64,000 nucleotides of DNA from Dyella marensis (GTDB taxonomy: Bacteria > Pseudomonadota > Gammaproteobacteria > Xanthomonadales > Rhodanobacteraceae). Of the stretch, positions 52,145 through 60,172 are shown piece after piece; position 1 is the first letter of the stretch, and every line of letters starts with the position of its first letter. The translations under genes were made by a program, and so were the position numbers. The notes below the pieces were generated by a model. The model was not told where the DNA came from, searched no databases, and saw nothing but the letters and a program-made list of their open reading frames with translations. The stretch covers positions 117,593-181,592 of the forward strand of contig NZ_FONH01000007.1 in the NCBI RefSeq assembly GCF_900112865.1. Reading direction: 5' to 3'.

Positions 52145-53788
52145 TCACACCGCCGCGCTGAGGCGGCGGATCTCTTCGTTGAGGATGCGGTGGTTGTCGC
52201 TGTAGTCGATGGCCAGGTCGATCAGGTGCACGCCGCCCTGTTCGAAGGCGCGCTTGAGCGTGGGCAGGAAGGCGTCGGCGCTTTCGGGCCGGTGGCCGTG
52301 CGCGCCGTGCGCCTCGGCGAACTTGACGAAGTCGGGGTTGCTGAACTGCATGCCGAAGTCGGCATAGCCCATCTCCGCCTGCTTCCAGCGGATCATGCCG
52401 TAGGCGTCGTCGCGCAGCAGCAGGATCACCAGGTCCATCTTCAGGCGCACCGCGGTTTCCAGCTCCTGCGCATTCATCATGAAGCCGCCGTCGCCGCAGA
52501 TCGCCAGCACCTTGCGTTCCGGATACACCAGCTTGGCCGCCATCGCCGAGGGCAGGCCGGCGCCCATGGTGGCCAGCGCGTTGTCCAGCAGCACGGTATT
52601 GGGCTGGCGCGCGCGGTAGTAGCGCGCGTACCAGATCTTGTACATGCCGTTGTCCAGGCACAGCACGCCGTCGTCGGGCATGTAGCGGCGGGTGTCGGCC
52701 ACCAGGCGCACCGGGTGGATCGGGAAGCGCGGATCGTCGGCGTGTTCGGCCAGCTGGCGATGAAAGGCTTCGCGCACCTGGTCGAAGTACTTGAAGTTCC
52801 AGTGCGCCTGCGGCGTCAGCGCGTCGGTCAGGCGCTCGACGGTGTGGGCGATATCGCCGACCACCTCGATCTGCGGGAAGTAGACCGTGTCCACCTCGGC
52901 CGAGGAGAAGTTGATGTGGATGACCGTGCGTCGGCCCTTGTGCATGAAGAACGGCGGCTTCTCCACCACGTCGTGGCCGACGTTGACGATGACGTCGGCG
53001 GCGTCGATCGCGCGGTGCACGAAGTCGCCGTCGGACAGCGCGGCATTGCCCAGCCACAGCGGGTGGTCTTCGTCGACCACGCCCTTGCCCATCTGGGTGG
53101 TAAAGAACGGAATGCCGAGCTTGTCGATGAAGGTGCGCAGGGCCACCGCGGTGCGCTGGCGGTTGGCGGCGGCGCCGATCATCAGGATCGGGTGCTTCGC
53201 CGCAGTGATCGCCTCGCCGGCCTGCACCAGCGCGGCGTCGTCGGGGGAGGGGCGGCGCGCGTATTCGGTGGGCAGCAGGATCGCCTCGTCGACGCTGTCG
53301 CGGGCGATGTCTTCGGGCAGCTCCAGGTGCACCGCGCCGGGGCGTTCCTCTTCGGCGCGGCGGAAGGCTTCGCGCACGCGTGCGGGGATGGTCGGCGCGG
53401 AGACGATCTGCCGCGTGTACTTGGTCAGCGGCTGCATCATGTCGACCACGTCGACCAGCTGGAACAGGCCCTGCTTGTGCGTGCGGATCGGTTTCTGGCC
53501 GGTGATCATCAGCATCGGCATGGCGCCGAGCTGGGCGTAGGCCGCCGCGGTGACCAGGTTGGTGGCGCCGGGGCCGAGGGTGGACAGCGCCACGCCCGCT
53601 TCGCCGGTGAGGCGGCCCCAGGTGGCGGCCATGAAGCCGGCGGCCTGTTCGTGGCGGGTGACGATGAGTTCGATCTTTGAATCGCGCAGGGCTTCGACGA
53701 GGTCGAGGTTTTCTTCGCCGGGGACGCCGAAGATTCTTCTTACGCCCTCGGCTTCGAGGGCTTTTACGAATAACGCAGCAGCGTTCAT
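52145..53788 (-). CDS. Acetolactate synthase-like ThDP enzyme (large subunit, catabolic type)
   Basis: Thiamine-diphosphate enzyme of 547 aa from the ATG at 53788. The catalytic Glu is in RHEQAAGFMA, the PYR domain has LGPGATNL, and the Mg/ThDP motif is CGDGGFMMNAQELETA ending near LLRDDAYGMI. No regulatory small subunit gene is adjacent, which fits AlsS-like catabolic acetolactate synthases, but the exact substrate is not proven. An ATG at 53803 adds five residues and has no good ribosome-binding site. It forms an operon with the aldehyde dehydrogenase. Confidence 0.88.
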   Translation of the reverse strand: MNAAALFVKALEAEGVRRIFGVPGEENLDLVEALRDSKIELIVTRHEQAAGFMAATWGRLTGEAGVALSTLGPGATNLVTAAAYAQLGAMPMLMITGQKPIRTHKQGLFQLVDVVDMMQPLTKYTRQIVSAPTIPARVREAFRRAEEERPGAVHLELPEDIARDSVDEAILLPTEYARRPSPDDAALVQAGEAITAAKHPILMIGAAANRQRTAVALRTFIDKLGIPFFTTQMGKGVVDEDHPLWLGNAALSDGDFVHRAIDAADVIVNVGHDVVEKPPFFMHKGRRTVIHINFSSAEVDTVYFPQIEVVGDIAHTVERLTDALTPQAHWNFKYFDQVREAFHRQLAEHADDPRFPIHPVRLVADTRRYMPDDGVLCLDNGMYKIWYARYYRARQPNTVLLDNALATMGAGLPSAMAAKLVYPERKVLAICGDGGFMMNAQELETAVRLKMDLVILLLRDDAYGMIRWKQAEMGYADFGMQFSNPDFVKFAEAHGAHGHRPESADAFLPTLKRAFEQGGVHLIDLAIDYSDNHRILNEEIRRLSAAV

Positions 53789-53898
53789 GCAGTCGCGTTC
53801 CATCGGGGGGATGGCCGGGCAGGATGCGCTGGCGCGCGTTCAAAAGGTGTGAGACGGGGCGCGTTTGCTTATATGGTTTTTGGTGGTCTGTTATTTAT

Positions 53899-53968
53899 TG
53901 CTCGTCATTCGGCGCAGGCTGGAATTCCCTTTGCTCGTCATCCCGGCGTAGGCCGGGATCCAGTAACG
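53899..53968. repeat. Dispersed repeat, family B (copy 3, partial and doubled)
   Basis: GCTCGTCATTCGGCGCAGGC and then GCTCGTCATCCCGGCGTAGG followed by CCGGGATCCAGTAACG appear in tandem. Confidence 0.75.
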
Positions 53969-54038
53969 ACCACGTCTGATTGTCGCGTTGCGCGCGGCTT
54001 TGTCTCGCCGTAGGCGAGTGTTTCGTGCCGCTGCCGCG

Positions 54039-54070
54039 GCCCGAGTTACTTTCTCTTGCTTGCCCAAAGT
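54039..54070. repeat. Dispersed repeat, family D (partial copy)
   Basis: GCCCGAGTTACTTTCTCTTG and TTGCCCAAAGT match the left arm of the copy at 21911. The right arm is missing, as if cut at the island edge. Confidence 0.55.
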
Positions 54071-54096
54071 CAAGCCTAAATAAACCTTCTTCGTGC

Positions 54097-54124
54097 GCAA
54101 AAAAAGCGGCCGTCAGGCCGCTTT
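54097..54124 (-). terminator. Terminator after the small minus-strand gene
   Basis: Read on the minus strand: AAGCGGCC, loop TGAC, GGCCGCTT, then TTTTT. It lies 9 bp past the stop of the 84-aa gene. Confidence 0.85.
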
Positions 54125-54132
54125 GTAGTGTC

Positions 54133-54387
54133 TCAGTTTATAGCGCTAGGCGGACCTGAGAACACACGAAGGTGTCCTTGTCCTATAAGGAAATTCTTGT
54201 AGCAGGCGAGGGTGACATTCCAGGCCTCCCGGGCAACGGCGGGACCTCTTTCGATGACCTTTCCGTTCTCGTCGATGATAGCGAAGGTTGCTTTCCGTCC
54301 CTCCCGGGTTTCAGCAGAAAGGCCTTCGAAGCAGACCGCGGTAAGGACAGCCTGGGTTAGACCGCCGGTTGAGGGAATGCCGATCAT
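54133..54387 (-). CDS. Small hypothetical protein
   Basis: An 84-aa protein I do not recognise, starting MIGIPSTGGLTQAVLTAV. The ATG at 54387 has TGGAG upstream and a terminator follows the stop, so it is probably a real transcription unit. The middle has two beta-like strands around an acidic turn (KATFAIIDENGKVIERG) and a helix (AREAWNVTLACYKNFLIG). There is no signal peptide. Confidence 0.65.
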   Translation of the reverse strand: MIGIPSTGGLTQAVLTAVCFEGLSAETREGRKATFAIIDENGKVIERGPAVAREAWNVTLACYKNFLIGQGHLRVFSGPPSAIN

Positions 54388-54781
54388 GCATGCTCCAGTA
54401 TGGAGAGGGAGGGTATGAGCATTTCGGAGAGGGCACCTGGCAGGTGCGGTGACATTCACGAGCGCTCATGGGACGACAAGCAGCATTACGCTCGTCCCGA
54501 GTCTGAGCAAGAAGCGGGCGTTCTGAATGAGGTCTTTCAGAACAACGTATGTGCTGTCTTGGGGGCGAATGAGGCAACTATCGTCGGCACGGCGAGCCAG
54601 CCCGGCAGCCTCGCTTCCGTCAGACAAGTTCCGAAACGGTGGCTAAATGACGGCCGCCTAGCCCTCTTGCCAGCGCCTCGCGGATGATTATCTTTCTGCC
54701 CGCTGACCGCTACGGGGTCAGCGGACACCGTGCCCAGCGGCGCGGTAACAGTCCTCACTTCCATGTTGCTTCTAAGAGGAT
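54388..54781. other. Spacer before hsp20
   Basis: The left part holds one weak plus-strand frame (54415-54687, 90 codons, GGGAGGG before its ATG) without recognisable features. The right part holds the hsp20 leader with stable hairpins. Confidence 0.4.
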
Positions 54782-54784
54782 ATG
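54701..54784 (+). promoter_or_regulatory. Possible ROSE-like RNA thermometer in the hsp20 leader
   Basis: The leader has a stable hairpin at 54701-54725 (CCGCTGACC / GGTCAGCGG). Just before the start codon, GTTGCTTCTAAGAGGAT can fold so that CTTC covers the GAGG ribosome-binding site, with TTGCT in the position of the ROSE TYGCT motif. ROSE elements control many bacterial Hsp20 genes. Confidence 0.45.
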
Positions 54785-55255
54785 GCAATGCGCACTGTGC
54801 TTGATTTCTCCCCACTTCATCGTTCCAGCATCGGCTTCGACCGGGTCTTCGACCTGCTCGAGACAGCCGTGCGTACCCCGCAGCCGGACAACTGGCCTCC
54901 CTTCGATTCCATCAAGATCGGTGAGGACCAGTACCGCATCACGATGGCTCTCGCCGGCTTCTCGCGGGATGACCTACAGATCGAGGTGCAGAACAACCTG
55001 CTTACTGTGAGCGGCGAGCGGAAAACCGACCATGTCGGCGAAGTTCTGCACCGAGGTATCGCGAACCGCCCGTTTACCCGACGGTTCGAGCTTGCCGAAC
55101 ACATGCAGGTCACGCGTGCAGAGCTTCGTGATGGCCTGCTGACCATAGATTTCAAGCGTGAGCTGCCCGAAGCGCTGAAGCCACGAACCATTCCTATTGG
55201 CGGCACCGAAAAAGCGGCTTCCGAGACGCGTCTGCTGCAGAGCCGCGCGGCTTAA
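54782..55255 (+). CDS. Small heat-shock protein Hsp20 (IbpA-like)
   Basis: ATP-independent holdase chaperone of 157 aa with an alpha-crystallin domain at about 45-140 (YRITMALAGFSRDDLQIEVQNNLLTVSGERK, FTRRFELAEHMQVTRAELRDGLLTIDF). The C-terminal IxI-like motif is RTIPIG. It is the first clear gene of the accessory island. A second in-frame ATG is at 54788. A terminator follows, so it is monocistronic. Confidence 0.95.
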   Translation: MAMRTVLDFSPLHRSSIGFDRVFDLLETAVRTPQPDNWPPFDSIKIGEDQYRITMALAGFSRDDLQIEVQNNLLTVSGERKTDHVGEVLHRGIANRPFTRRFELAEHMQVTRAELRDGLLTIDFKRELPEALKPRTIPIGGTEKAASETRLLQSRAA

Positions 55256-55295
55256 GTCCCCTTTTCTCTTGATTTCTTCTGCATTTAGTCTTCTT

Positions 55296-55326
55296 GCGGC
55301 GGCGAATTTTCGCCGCCGCTCTTTAA
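55296..55326 (+). terminator. Terminator after hsp20
   Basis: A stem GCGGCGGCGA / TCGCCGCCGC with a short AT loop, followed by TCTTT. Confidence 0.75.
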
Positions 55327-55393
55327 GGCTTCGCCAAGTGCGGTCACTTTTCCTAATCGGAAGCCCGATGCTCAGGCCGTTCTCTACTGGGAT

Positions 55394-55849
55394 TCACGAC
55401 AGAGACTCCGAAGCGGGCGTCACGGGCCGCATGATGCGGCTTACAGCGAGCAACTCCTTAGGAACCCATGTAGATGCGCCGGACGCATCCGAGGTCCCGT
55501 TACCCGTGGCGCGCTGTGATCCACTTTCTGGGGGCCGGCCGTCAGCGCAGCCGGATATCAGGCTGCGATACCGCTTGCAGGCTAAGTCAGGGGCCTCGGC
55601 AACACTCCGTGGGACAGGACGCCTTCGGCGCCGCCGATCCGACGTCATATCTTTGCTTCCCGCCTCATCCTGCTGCAGTTTCTGCAGCCGCATCTTGAGC
55701 TTGATGATTTCGCGTCTGCGAATGTCCACGACCCAGCGAGCGGTACTGTCATCCAATTGCTGCGCAAGGACTTCGCGCAGATGGCGCTTTTCCAGCAGTA
55801 ACAGGCGCTCATGGTGTTCAAGGCGCGCAAGGAGTTCATCTATCTGCAT
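55394..55849 (-). CDS. Small helical protein, island paralogue 1
   Basis: A 151-aa protein. Residues 1-60 form a charged helix (MQIDELLARLEHHERLLLLE, KRHLREVLAQQLDDSTARWV, VDIRRREIIKLKMRLQKLQ) and match the 80-aa protein at 60173-60415 at most positions. The match ends at residue 60; the next 90 residues are Arg/Ser/Gly-rich with no match to the paralogue and may be frame-drifted sequence after a lost stop. The start ATG has AGGAGG upstream. The function is unknown. Confidence 0.6.
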   Translation of the reverse strand: MQIDELLARLEHHERLLLLEKRHLREVLAQQLDDSTARWVVDIRRREIIKLKMRLQKLQQDEAGSKDMTSDRRRRRRPVPRSVAEAPDLACKRYRSLISGCADGRPPESGSQRATGNGTSDASGASTWVPKELLAVSRIMRPVTPASESLS

Positions 55850-56501
55850 AGCGTCCTCCTATCATGGTCGACCATTGAGGACTTTGGTCGATTTTCAATT
55901 AAGCAAGCGTTAGCAGGGCGGCCATAGCGCAGTAATTCGGCGCAGGCTTGGCATGGGGTATGCCGATAGAGGCGGCGGCTCTATTTTCTTTTCCGCGCCC
56001 CATCTATAGCGGGAAGTGGGGGAGCATGATTCAGGCGTCTATCGCGATGAATCCGTCGTCGCTTCGGGTCTGCAATCGGCGCGGCCATGCAAGGCAACGT
56101 ACTGTTCTGGAGCCTTAGCGGACACTTCCCCAGTGCAGCGCGTGTTTAGGATCGATCGGTAAGCACGCGAAGGTCACAAGCAACTTGGTAAGGTATTTCT
56201 ACTTCCCTGCTACGCGCGGAACATGGGGGCCAAACGGCCCTGAACGCTTCGTCCTGTGTCTCTTTCCGAGGGCATGCCCGGCCTCCACCCGCCACTCAGT
56301 CGATCGGTGCGCATACCGCACCTCCCGCGGTCACCTAAAAGGTAAGCGCGGACTTTACCGAATGAAGCGATTTGACTGCCGGGCCTCCGCGGGCCCTGGC
56401 CAATATGGCTGTCCGTCTGCAACCGAGGGCTAGAGTATTGAAATGAACCCACCCGCGCCGACGCAACCTAACGCTTAACCTATTCTCGCCCGGAGTACCT
56501 C
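55850..56501. other. Spacer with no supported gene
   Basis: About 650 bp of mixed composition. A plus-strand frame at 56185-56433 lacks a ribosome-binding site and has protein-unlike composition. No repeat or RNA gene was recognised. Confidence 0.5.
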
Positions 56502-56807
56502 ATGAACGAAATGCCCCAGCGCACTACCGTCGGTATCCCATGGTTTATCCGGGAAGACTACGACACATTTCGTTTGCTTATTCCACACCGCGCTTGGCAC
56601 ACAACATTTGACCAGTGGCTAGCGGCTGCAACCCAAGTTCTGGATCAGCAGCAACGTGCCGGGGTCCTCGTGTTCAAGGTGGAAGTTCAGTCGGATGCCT
56701 TCGCCCTTTGGTGCCAGGAAACTGCGCGCAGAACCGACCGCCAGGCGCTTACGGAATATGCCAACATGTTTGCGCGCAGCTTGCTTGCGGCGAATGATGG
56801 TCACTAA
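56502..56807 (+). CDS. Hypothetical protein
   Basis: A 101-aa protein of unknown function with a good ribosome-binding site (CCGGAG, 7 bp). The sequence looks like a compact soluble protein: GIPWFIREDYDTFRLLIPHR, then a helix TTFDQWLAAATQVLDQQQ, a strand GVLVFKVEVQ and a C-terminal helix ALTEYANMFARSLLA. There is no signal or metal motif. It lies isolated in the island. Confidence 0.65.
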   Translation: MNEMPQRTTVGIPWFIREDYDTFRLLIPHRAWHTTFDQWLAAATQVLDQQQRAGVLVFKVEVQSDAFALWCQETARRTDRQALTEYANMFARSLLAANDGH

Positions 56808-57052
56808 ACACCTTGATGCGTCGCAGCTAGGCACGAAGACCTAAGCATTCTTCTGCGTTAGGGCACGTTCTTCTTCGCCCTGTATGCATCAAGACTGAGA
56901 TCGCGCACGAAGCCACGCGTAGAGGCTATGAATGGATAAGTTAGGTCGCTCGGCTACCGGCGAAACGTTTGCTCGCCATCAATCCTATGTCCTCATAAAG
57001 ACACCGCGCAGGCCTTAACGGAATCGGTGGAGTACCTACTAGGAGATAGTTG

Positions 57053-57277
57053 CTACCCGGTCGCCGGGTAAGGGATGCTCTGACGCGTACAGACCTGATC
57101 AATCAAGTTAAACAACCAATCATTGTCTTCGTGGCCGCATTGCGTCAGCACATCTTGAAAGGCCCCATCCGTCGAGCGGAAGAAATCTTGTTCTCCGGCA
57201 TTCTTGGATCGCAATAGTTCGATCATTGCCTCTATGCGGCATAACATGCTGCGCAAATCTTGTCTTGATTTCAACAT
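57053..57277 (-). CDS. Small hypothetical protein
   Basis: A 74-aa acidic, helical protein starting MLKSRQDLRSMLCRIEAMIE, with AAGGAA upstream of the ATG at 57277. The C-terminal half (QDVLTQCGHEDNDWLFNLID) looks folded. No family was recognised. A longer frame exists (to 57427) but overlaps the neighbouring gene. Confidence 0.55.
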   Translation of the reverse strand: MLKSRQDLRSMLCRIEAMIELLRSKNAGEQDFFRSTDGAFQDVLTQCGHEDNDWLFNLIDQVCTRQSIPYPATG

Positions 57278-57324
57278 GGCGGCGTTCCTTGGTAGAGACG
57301 AGAGAAGACTTCCTTCCCCCGGTG

Positions 57325-57708
57325 CTAGTGAAGGTCGGGTGTCTCGTGGATGCGATGAAAGTCGTCGATACTTGCAAAAATTCGACTCCGAATCGCGCTC
57401 TCGCGGCTGATCTTTCCCAAGCCGCAAACGAAGTGGCTTGCGATGAAAATCACTTCTCCATCGTCGTCTTCGAGACTCGCCGACCAGCTCACGACGTCTC
57501 TCTTTTCCTGGTAGATGACGATATAAATCAATCCACGGTAGGAACCTCTTAGCTCATTACGGTCGCGATCTTCCGCGGCTGAAGTGGCGCTGCTGCCCTG
57601 TCGGTGGAGGGATGACCAACGGACCTCATGGTCTTCTTTGTCGCGACAGTCGGACCCAACGCCTACGCGCCTGGTTAGCTTGCTAAACAGCAGTGGAGGA
57701 CGATGCAT
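57325..57708 (-). CDS. Hypothetical protein, start uncertain
   Basis: The protein-like part is the C-terminal 75 residues, with alternating strands (YRGLIYIVIYQEKRDVVSWS, GEVIFIASHF) and a helix (SRESAIRSRIFASIDDFHRI). This is typical of small conserved proteins of unknown function. The upstream part has low protein character, so the start at 57708 is a guess; neither it nor the ATG at 57732 has a good ribosome-binding site. It lies 47 bp upstream of the 74-aa gene on the same strand. Confidence 0.4.
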   Translation of the reverse strand: MHRPPLLFSKLTRRVGVGSDCRDKEDHEVRWSSLHRQGSSATSAAEDRDRNELRGSYRGLIYIVIYQEKRDVVSWSASLEDDDGEVIFIASHFVCGLGKISRESAIRSRIFASIDDFHRIHETPDLH

Positions 57709-58607
57709 GCTGAGGGAAAAAAGGCTGGCCATGATCAACGTCCCAAATGATGTTTTGCTGCGGGTCGCGCTGTGGCCGGAGTTAAATGGCCGCGCGGGCT
57801 TCATGCGTGACTTGCGGCGTGCTGACCCCACCGCCCGGTCATGGTTGCGCTGCCGATCCGGAGCGGCCGGCGGAGAAGTACTCAGACGGCGTTAGGGAGA
57901 GGACCGCGTGACTGAGGCACTTACCAAGAGAAGGCTATCCTTCTTGGCACCAATGCAGCATGCGCGTTGAGTTGTTAGGCGAGGGTAACGCGGAGCGCAA
58001 GGTAGGCAGGAGGGATAACAACTTACGGAGGCATAACGGAAGAAAGCGCATGTTGATCGGGCACCGCAGCTTCGATAGCTATCCTTCCGGCGCCTCGGAC
58101 TGTCCGTGATTTTATTCCAAGGTCTCTGAGCTTCCTCCGGCCTGGTCCTCCACTCTCGTCGGAGCCGTGGCTACCGCCTTCGCATGCTCCCGCAAGACAT
58201 AAGGCTGTACTTGAGCCCCTCCATGCACACGCCCAATCCATTGAACCTTCTCTACTTCCATCCTCACAAGATGCGTTTTTCACCCGTTACGGAAGCCAAG
58301 GACGATGATCGGCACAATCGCTGGTTTCCGACGCACTCGGCGTCGATGGCCTCACTTCGAGCAAGTCCGCTACCGCGACATTCGGCGCAACAAGACAGCG
58401 ACATGACTAGGCTCGGCCTGTCGGAACCTGGCGGAACCCTAGAAGACTTGGATTCGCGATCGCATCGATGACCTCTGGGCTGCCCTTGTGGCTACCGGTT
58501 CATGGCGATCATTGATCACGTGTTGTAGCCAAGCGGCGCTGGCGTTCCTGCGCCGCTTGGTGCGGCTAGCGTGAATGCATAGATGATCCATCGCAAAGGA
58601 AGCTGTC
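57709..58607. other. Long island spacer with no supported gene
   Basis: About 900 bp. Plus-strand frames at 57584-57895 and 58184-58471 and a minus-strand frame at 58023-58283 lack ribosome-binding sites or protein-like composition. It may be decayed coding DNA. Confidence 0.45.
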
Positions 58608-58829
58608 ATGACCAATGTATCTGGCACAACCACTAACGGCTTTACCTACGAAGGCGAGTACGAGCGCACCCACTTGGATCGTGTCAGGTGGAGCGCAACG
58701 TACCGGCGCGACGGGATTTTCTTTGGGATGCGTCATGGCCGTATCGATGAACTTCTGGGGGTTTCGCGTGGAGAGGTCCAAGAGGCTGTCATGGACGACA
58801 TTGAGCTAGCCTTGGCCCGGTCCAGCTAG
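58608..58829 (+). CDS. Small hypothetical protein
   Basis: A 73-aa protein with AAAGGAAG before the ATG. The sequence has an N-terminal beta-like part (TTTNGFTYEGEYERTHLDRV, RWSATYRRDGIFFG) and a C-terminal helix (GVSRGEVQEAVMDDIELALA). It resembles the small stress-associated unknowns common on gammaproteobacterial islands, but no family can be named. Confidence 0.6.
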   Translation: MTNVSGTTTNGFTYEGEYERTHLDRVRWSATYRRDGIFFGMRHGRIDELLGVSRGEVQEAVMDDIELALARSS

Positions 58830-58958
58830 AGGTGCAGCCCCGAATACGGCAAACCTCACGCGTCTATGGGAATCTTGGCCTCGTTTGCCGCATGAGGGCA
58901 AATGCGAGCTTGCGCCCACCAATCCATAGGACTAGCGTCAACATAACATCTCGCCAAA

Positions 58959-59186
58959 ATGACCATGTCAATCATCTCCATAGACGCCTGGGCAGATGGG
59001 CCAGATGCATTTGGCTTGTGGCGAGGCCGTTGGCGCTTGTTGGAGGACGGTTTAGCCATCAAGGGGCGCTTTGGCATCACCGGAGATCGCTTCCTCACTC
59101 AAAGTGAAGCGGTCGATGCGGCGGCTAGGTGCGGAGCATCGGATAAGCGCAACGTTCCGGAGAACGTCATGATTCGCGGACTCTAA
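58959..59186 (+). CDS. Small hypothetical protein
   Basis: A 75-aa protein starting MTMSIISIDAWADGPDAFGL; an internal ATG at 58965 is also possible. The sequence continues WRGRWRLLEDGLAIKGRFG and a helix with SEAVDAAARCGASDKRN. It looks like a folded small protein of unknown function. It follows the 73-aa gene on the same strand after 129 bp. Confidence 0.5.
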   Translation: MTMSIISIDAWADGPDAFGLWRGRWRLLEDGLAIKGRFGITGDRFLTQSEAVDAAARCGASDKRNVPENVMIRGL

Positions 59187-59251
59187 CACGCTCTAGTATT
59201 TTGCGGCGGTTTCCAGACTCAAGCGCAGCGCTTTCAGCGAGGTGCAGATCA

Positions 59252-59518
59252 CTAGCCCGAAGGGCTGCCTAGCCGGTCCTGATTTGCCTGCGCGGTCCTC
59301 AATGTTGCCAGTAATTGAGAAATATGCGCGGAAAGGCAAAGATTGATGAGCTTATCATCAACTGCGGCACATGCCGCGGCGACCGCAAACATATACTCCT
59401 CCACAGGGACTAATAGTCCTTGCAAGATGGGCCTCCCTGCTTGCTCTTGGGGCAATACTACAGACGTCATTTTCAGGAGAGCATCGATGTCTTCCTGAAT
59501 GAGCACTGGAGGAGGCAT
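59252..59518 (-). CDS. Small hypothetical protein
   Basis: An 88-aa, mostly helical protein (LIQEDIDALLKMTSVVLPQE, YMFAVAAACAAVDDKLINLC, SQLLATLRTAQANQ). There is no clear ribosome-binding site before the ATG at 59518. The function is unknown. Confidence 0.5.
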   Translation of the reverse strand: MPPPVLIQEDIDALLKMTSVVLPQEQAGRPILQGLLVPVEEYMFAVAAACAAVDDKLINLCLSAHISQLLATLRTAQANQDRLGSPSG

Positions 59519-59748
59519 GATTTAGATCTACGACAAAGCTGCATATGCCGCGGGAGTGCGATACGAGGCTGAGCGCCCAGCGGAGGTGATTCAGTCGTCG
59601 CCCAATCAGGAGGCCATGGTGGACCGAAGGCAGGTCCGTTGGCGACTTGCCAAGACGCAGTTATGGCGCTTGCCTATTCGGCGCCTCGATCTGGGCAACC
59701 GTGAGTTAGAGATGCGAAAAGGCCATGGCGTTGGTTTGCGAGCTATCT

Positions 59749-60066
59749 CTAATCGCGCGCTTCCATCTGTTGAAAGATCAGGGACCAGAACGCCATGCGG
59801 TCGGAATGAGCGGCCTGCGCTACTTCCGGTGTTTTAGTCGCGATCCCATGGAGCAGGGTGTTCGTGCTGGCCTCTGCGGCCATTTGCCGAAACGCTTCAG
59901 AGGCTTTTTCAATATTCGGTTGCGCTAGGAGCAGCGCACCAATGACCATCTGGTCAACCCGCTGCTGAGCATCCAGCCGGAGTATGGCCTCTAGGGCCGT
60001 GTTCGTTTGCTGCGTGAAAAAGTTCGCAGCCTCCTCCCAGTTCGTTAGAACCACTTCCTTCTTCAT
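59749..60066 (-). CDS. Hypothetical protein
   Basis: A 105-aa helical protein starting MKKEVVLTNWEEAANFFTQQ, with GAGG 6 bp before the ATG at 60066. The helices include NTALEAILRLDAQQRVDQMV and NIEKASEAFRQMAAEAS. The amphipathic pattern resembles phasin-like or helical bundle proteins, but no specific family can be named. It is divergent from the island paralogue 2 gene, 106 bp away. Confidence 0.6.
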   Translation of the reverse strand: MKKEVVLTNWEEAANFFTQQTNTALEAILRLDAQQRVDQMVIGALLLAQPNIEKASEAFRQMAAEASTNTLLHGIATKTPEVAQAAHSDRMAFWSLIFQQMEARD

Positions 60067-60172
60067 TTCTATCCTCAAGCTATGCTTCTTAGCCACGCTA
60101 TGACGTCATGCTAACGTTTGCTTAAACGCTACGCGACCAGACTCAAGCGACTCCAGGTGACGGGAGCGCGCG

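Larger units (their letters stand above)
53804..54132. other. Gene-free spacer at the left edge of the accessory island
   Basis: No gene is evident. It contains a partial family B repeat (53899-53968), a partial family D repeat (54039-54070) and a terminator hairpin (54097-54124). Confidence 0.7.

Noticed and set aside
52130..53680. 516-codon plus-strand frame opposite the acetolactate synthase gene
   Set aside because: Antisense shadow; the minus strand carries intact ThDP motifs.
54415..54687. 90-codon plus-strand frame before hsp20 with GGGAGGG upstream
   Set aside because: Composition is not protein-like and it runs into the hsp20 leader; kept only as a remark in the spacer entry.
56185..56433. 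82-codon plus-strand frame in the island
   Set aside because: No ribosome-binding site; Cys/Arg/Ser/Pro-rich with no secondary-structure pattern.
58023..58471. Overlapping opposite frames (58023-58283 minus, 58184-58471 plus)
   Set aside because: Neither has a start signal or protein-like sequence; probably decayed DNA.
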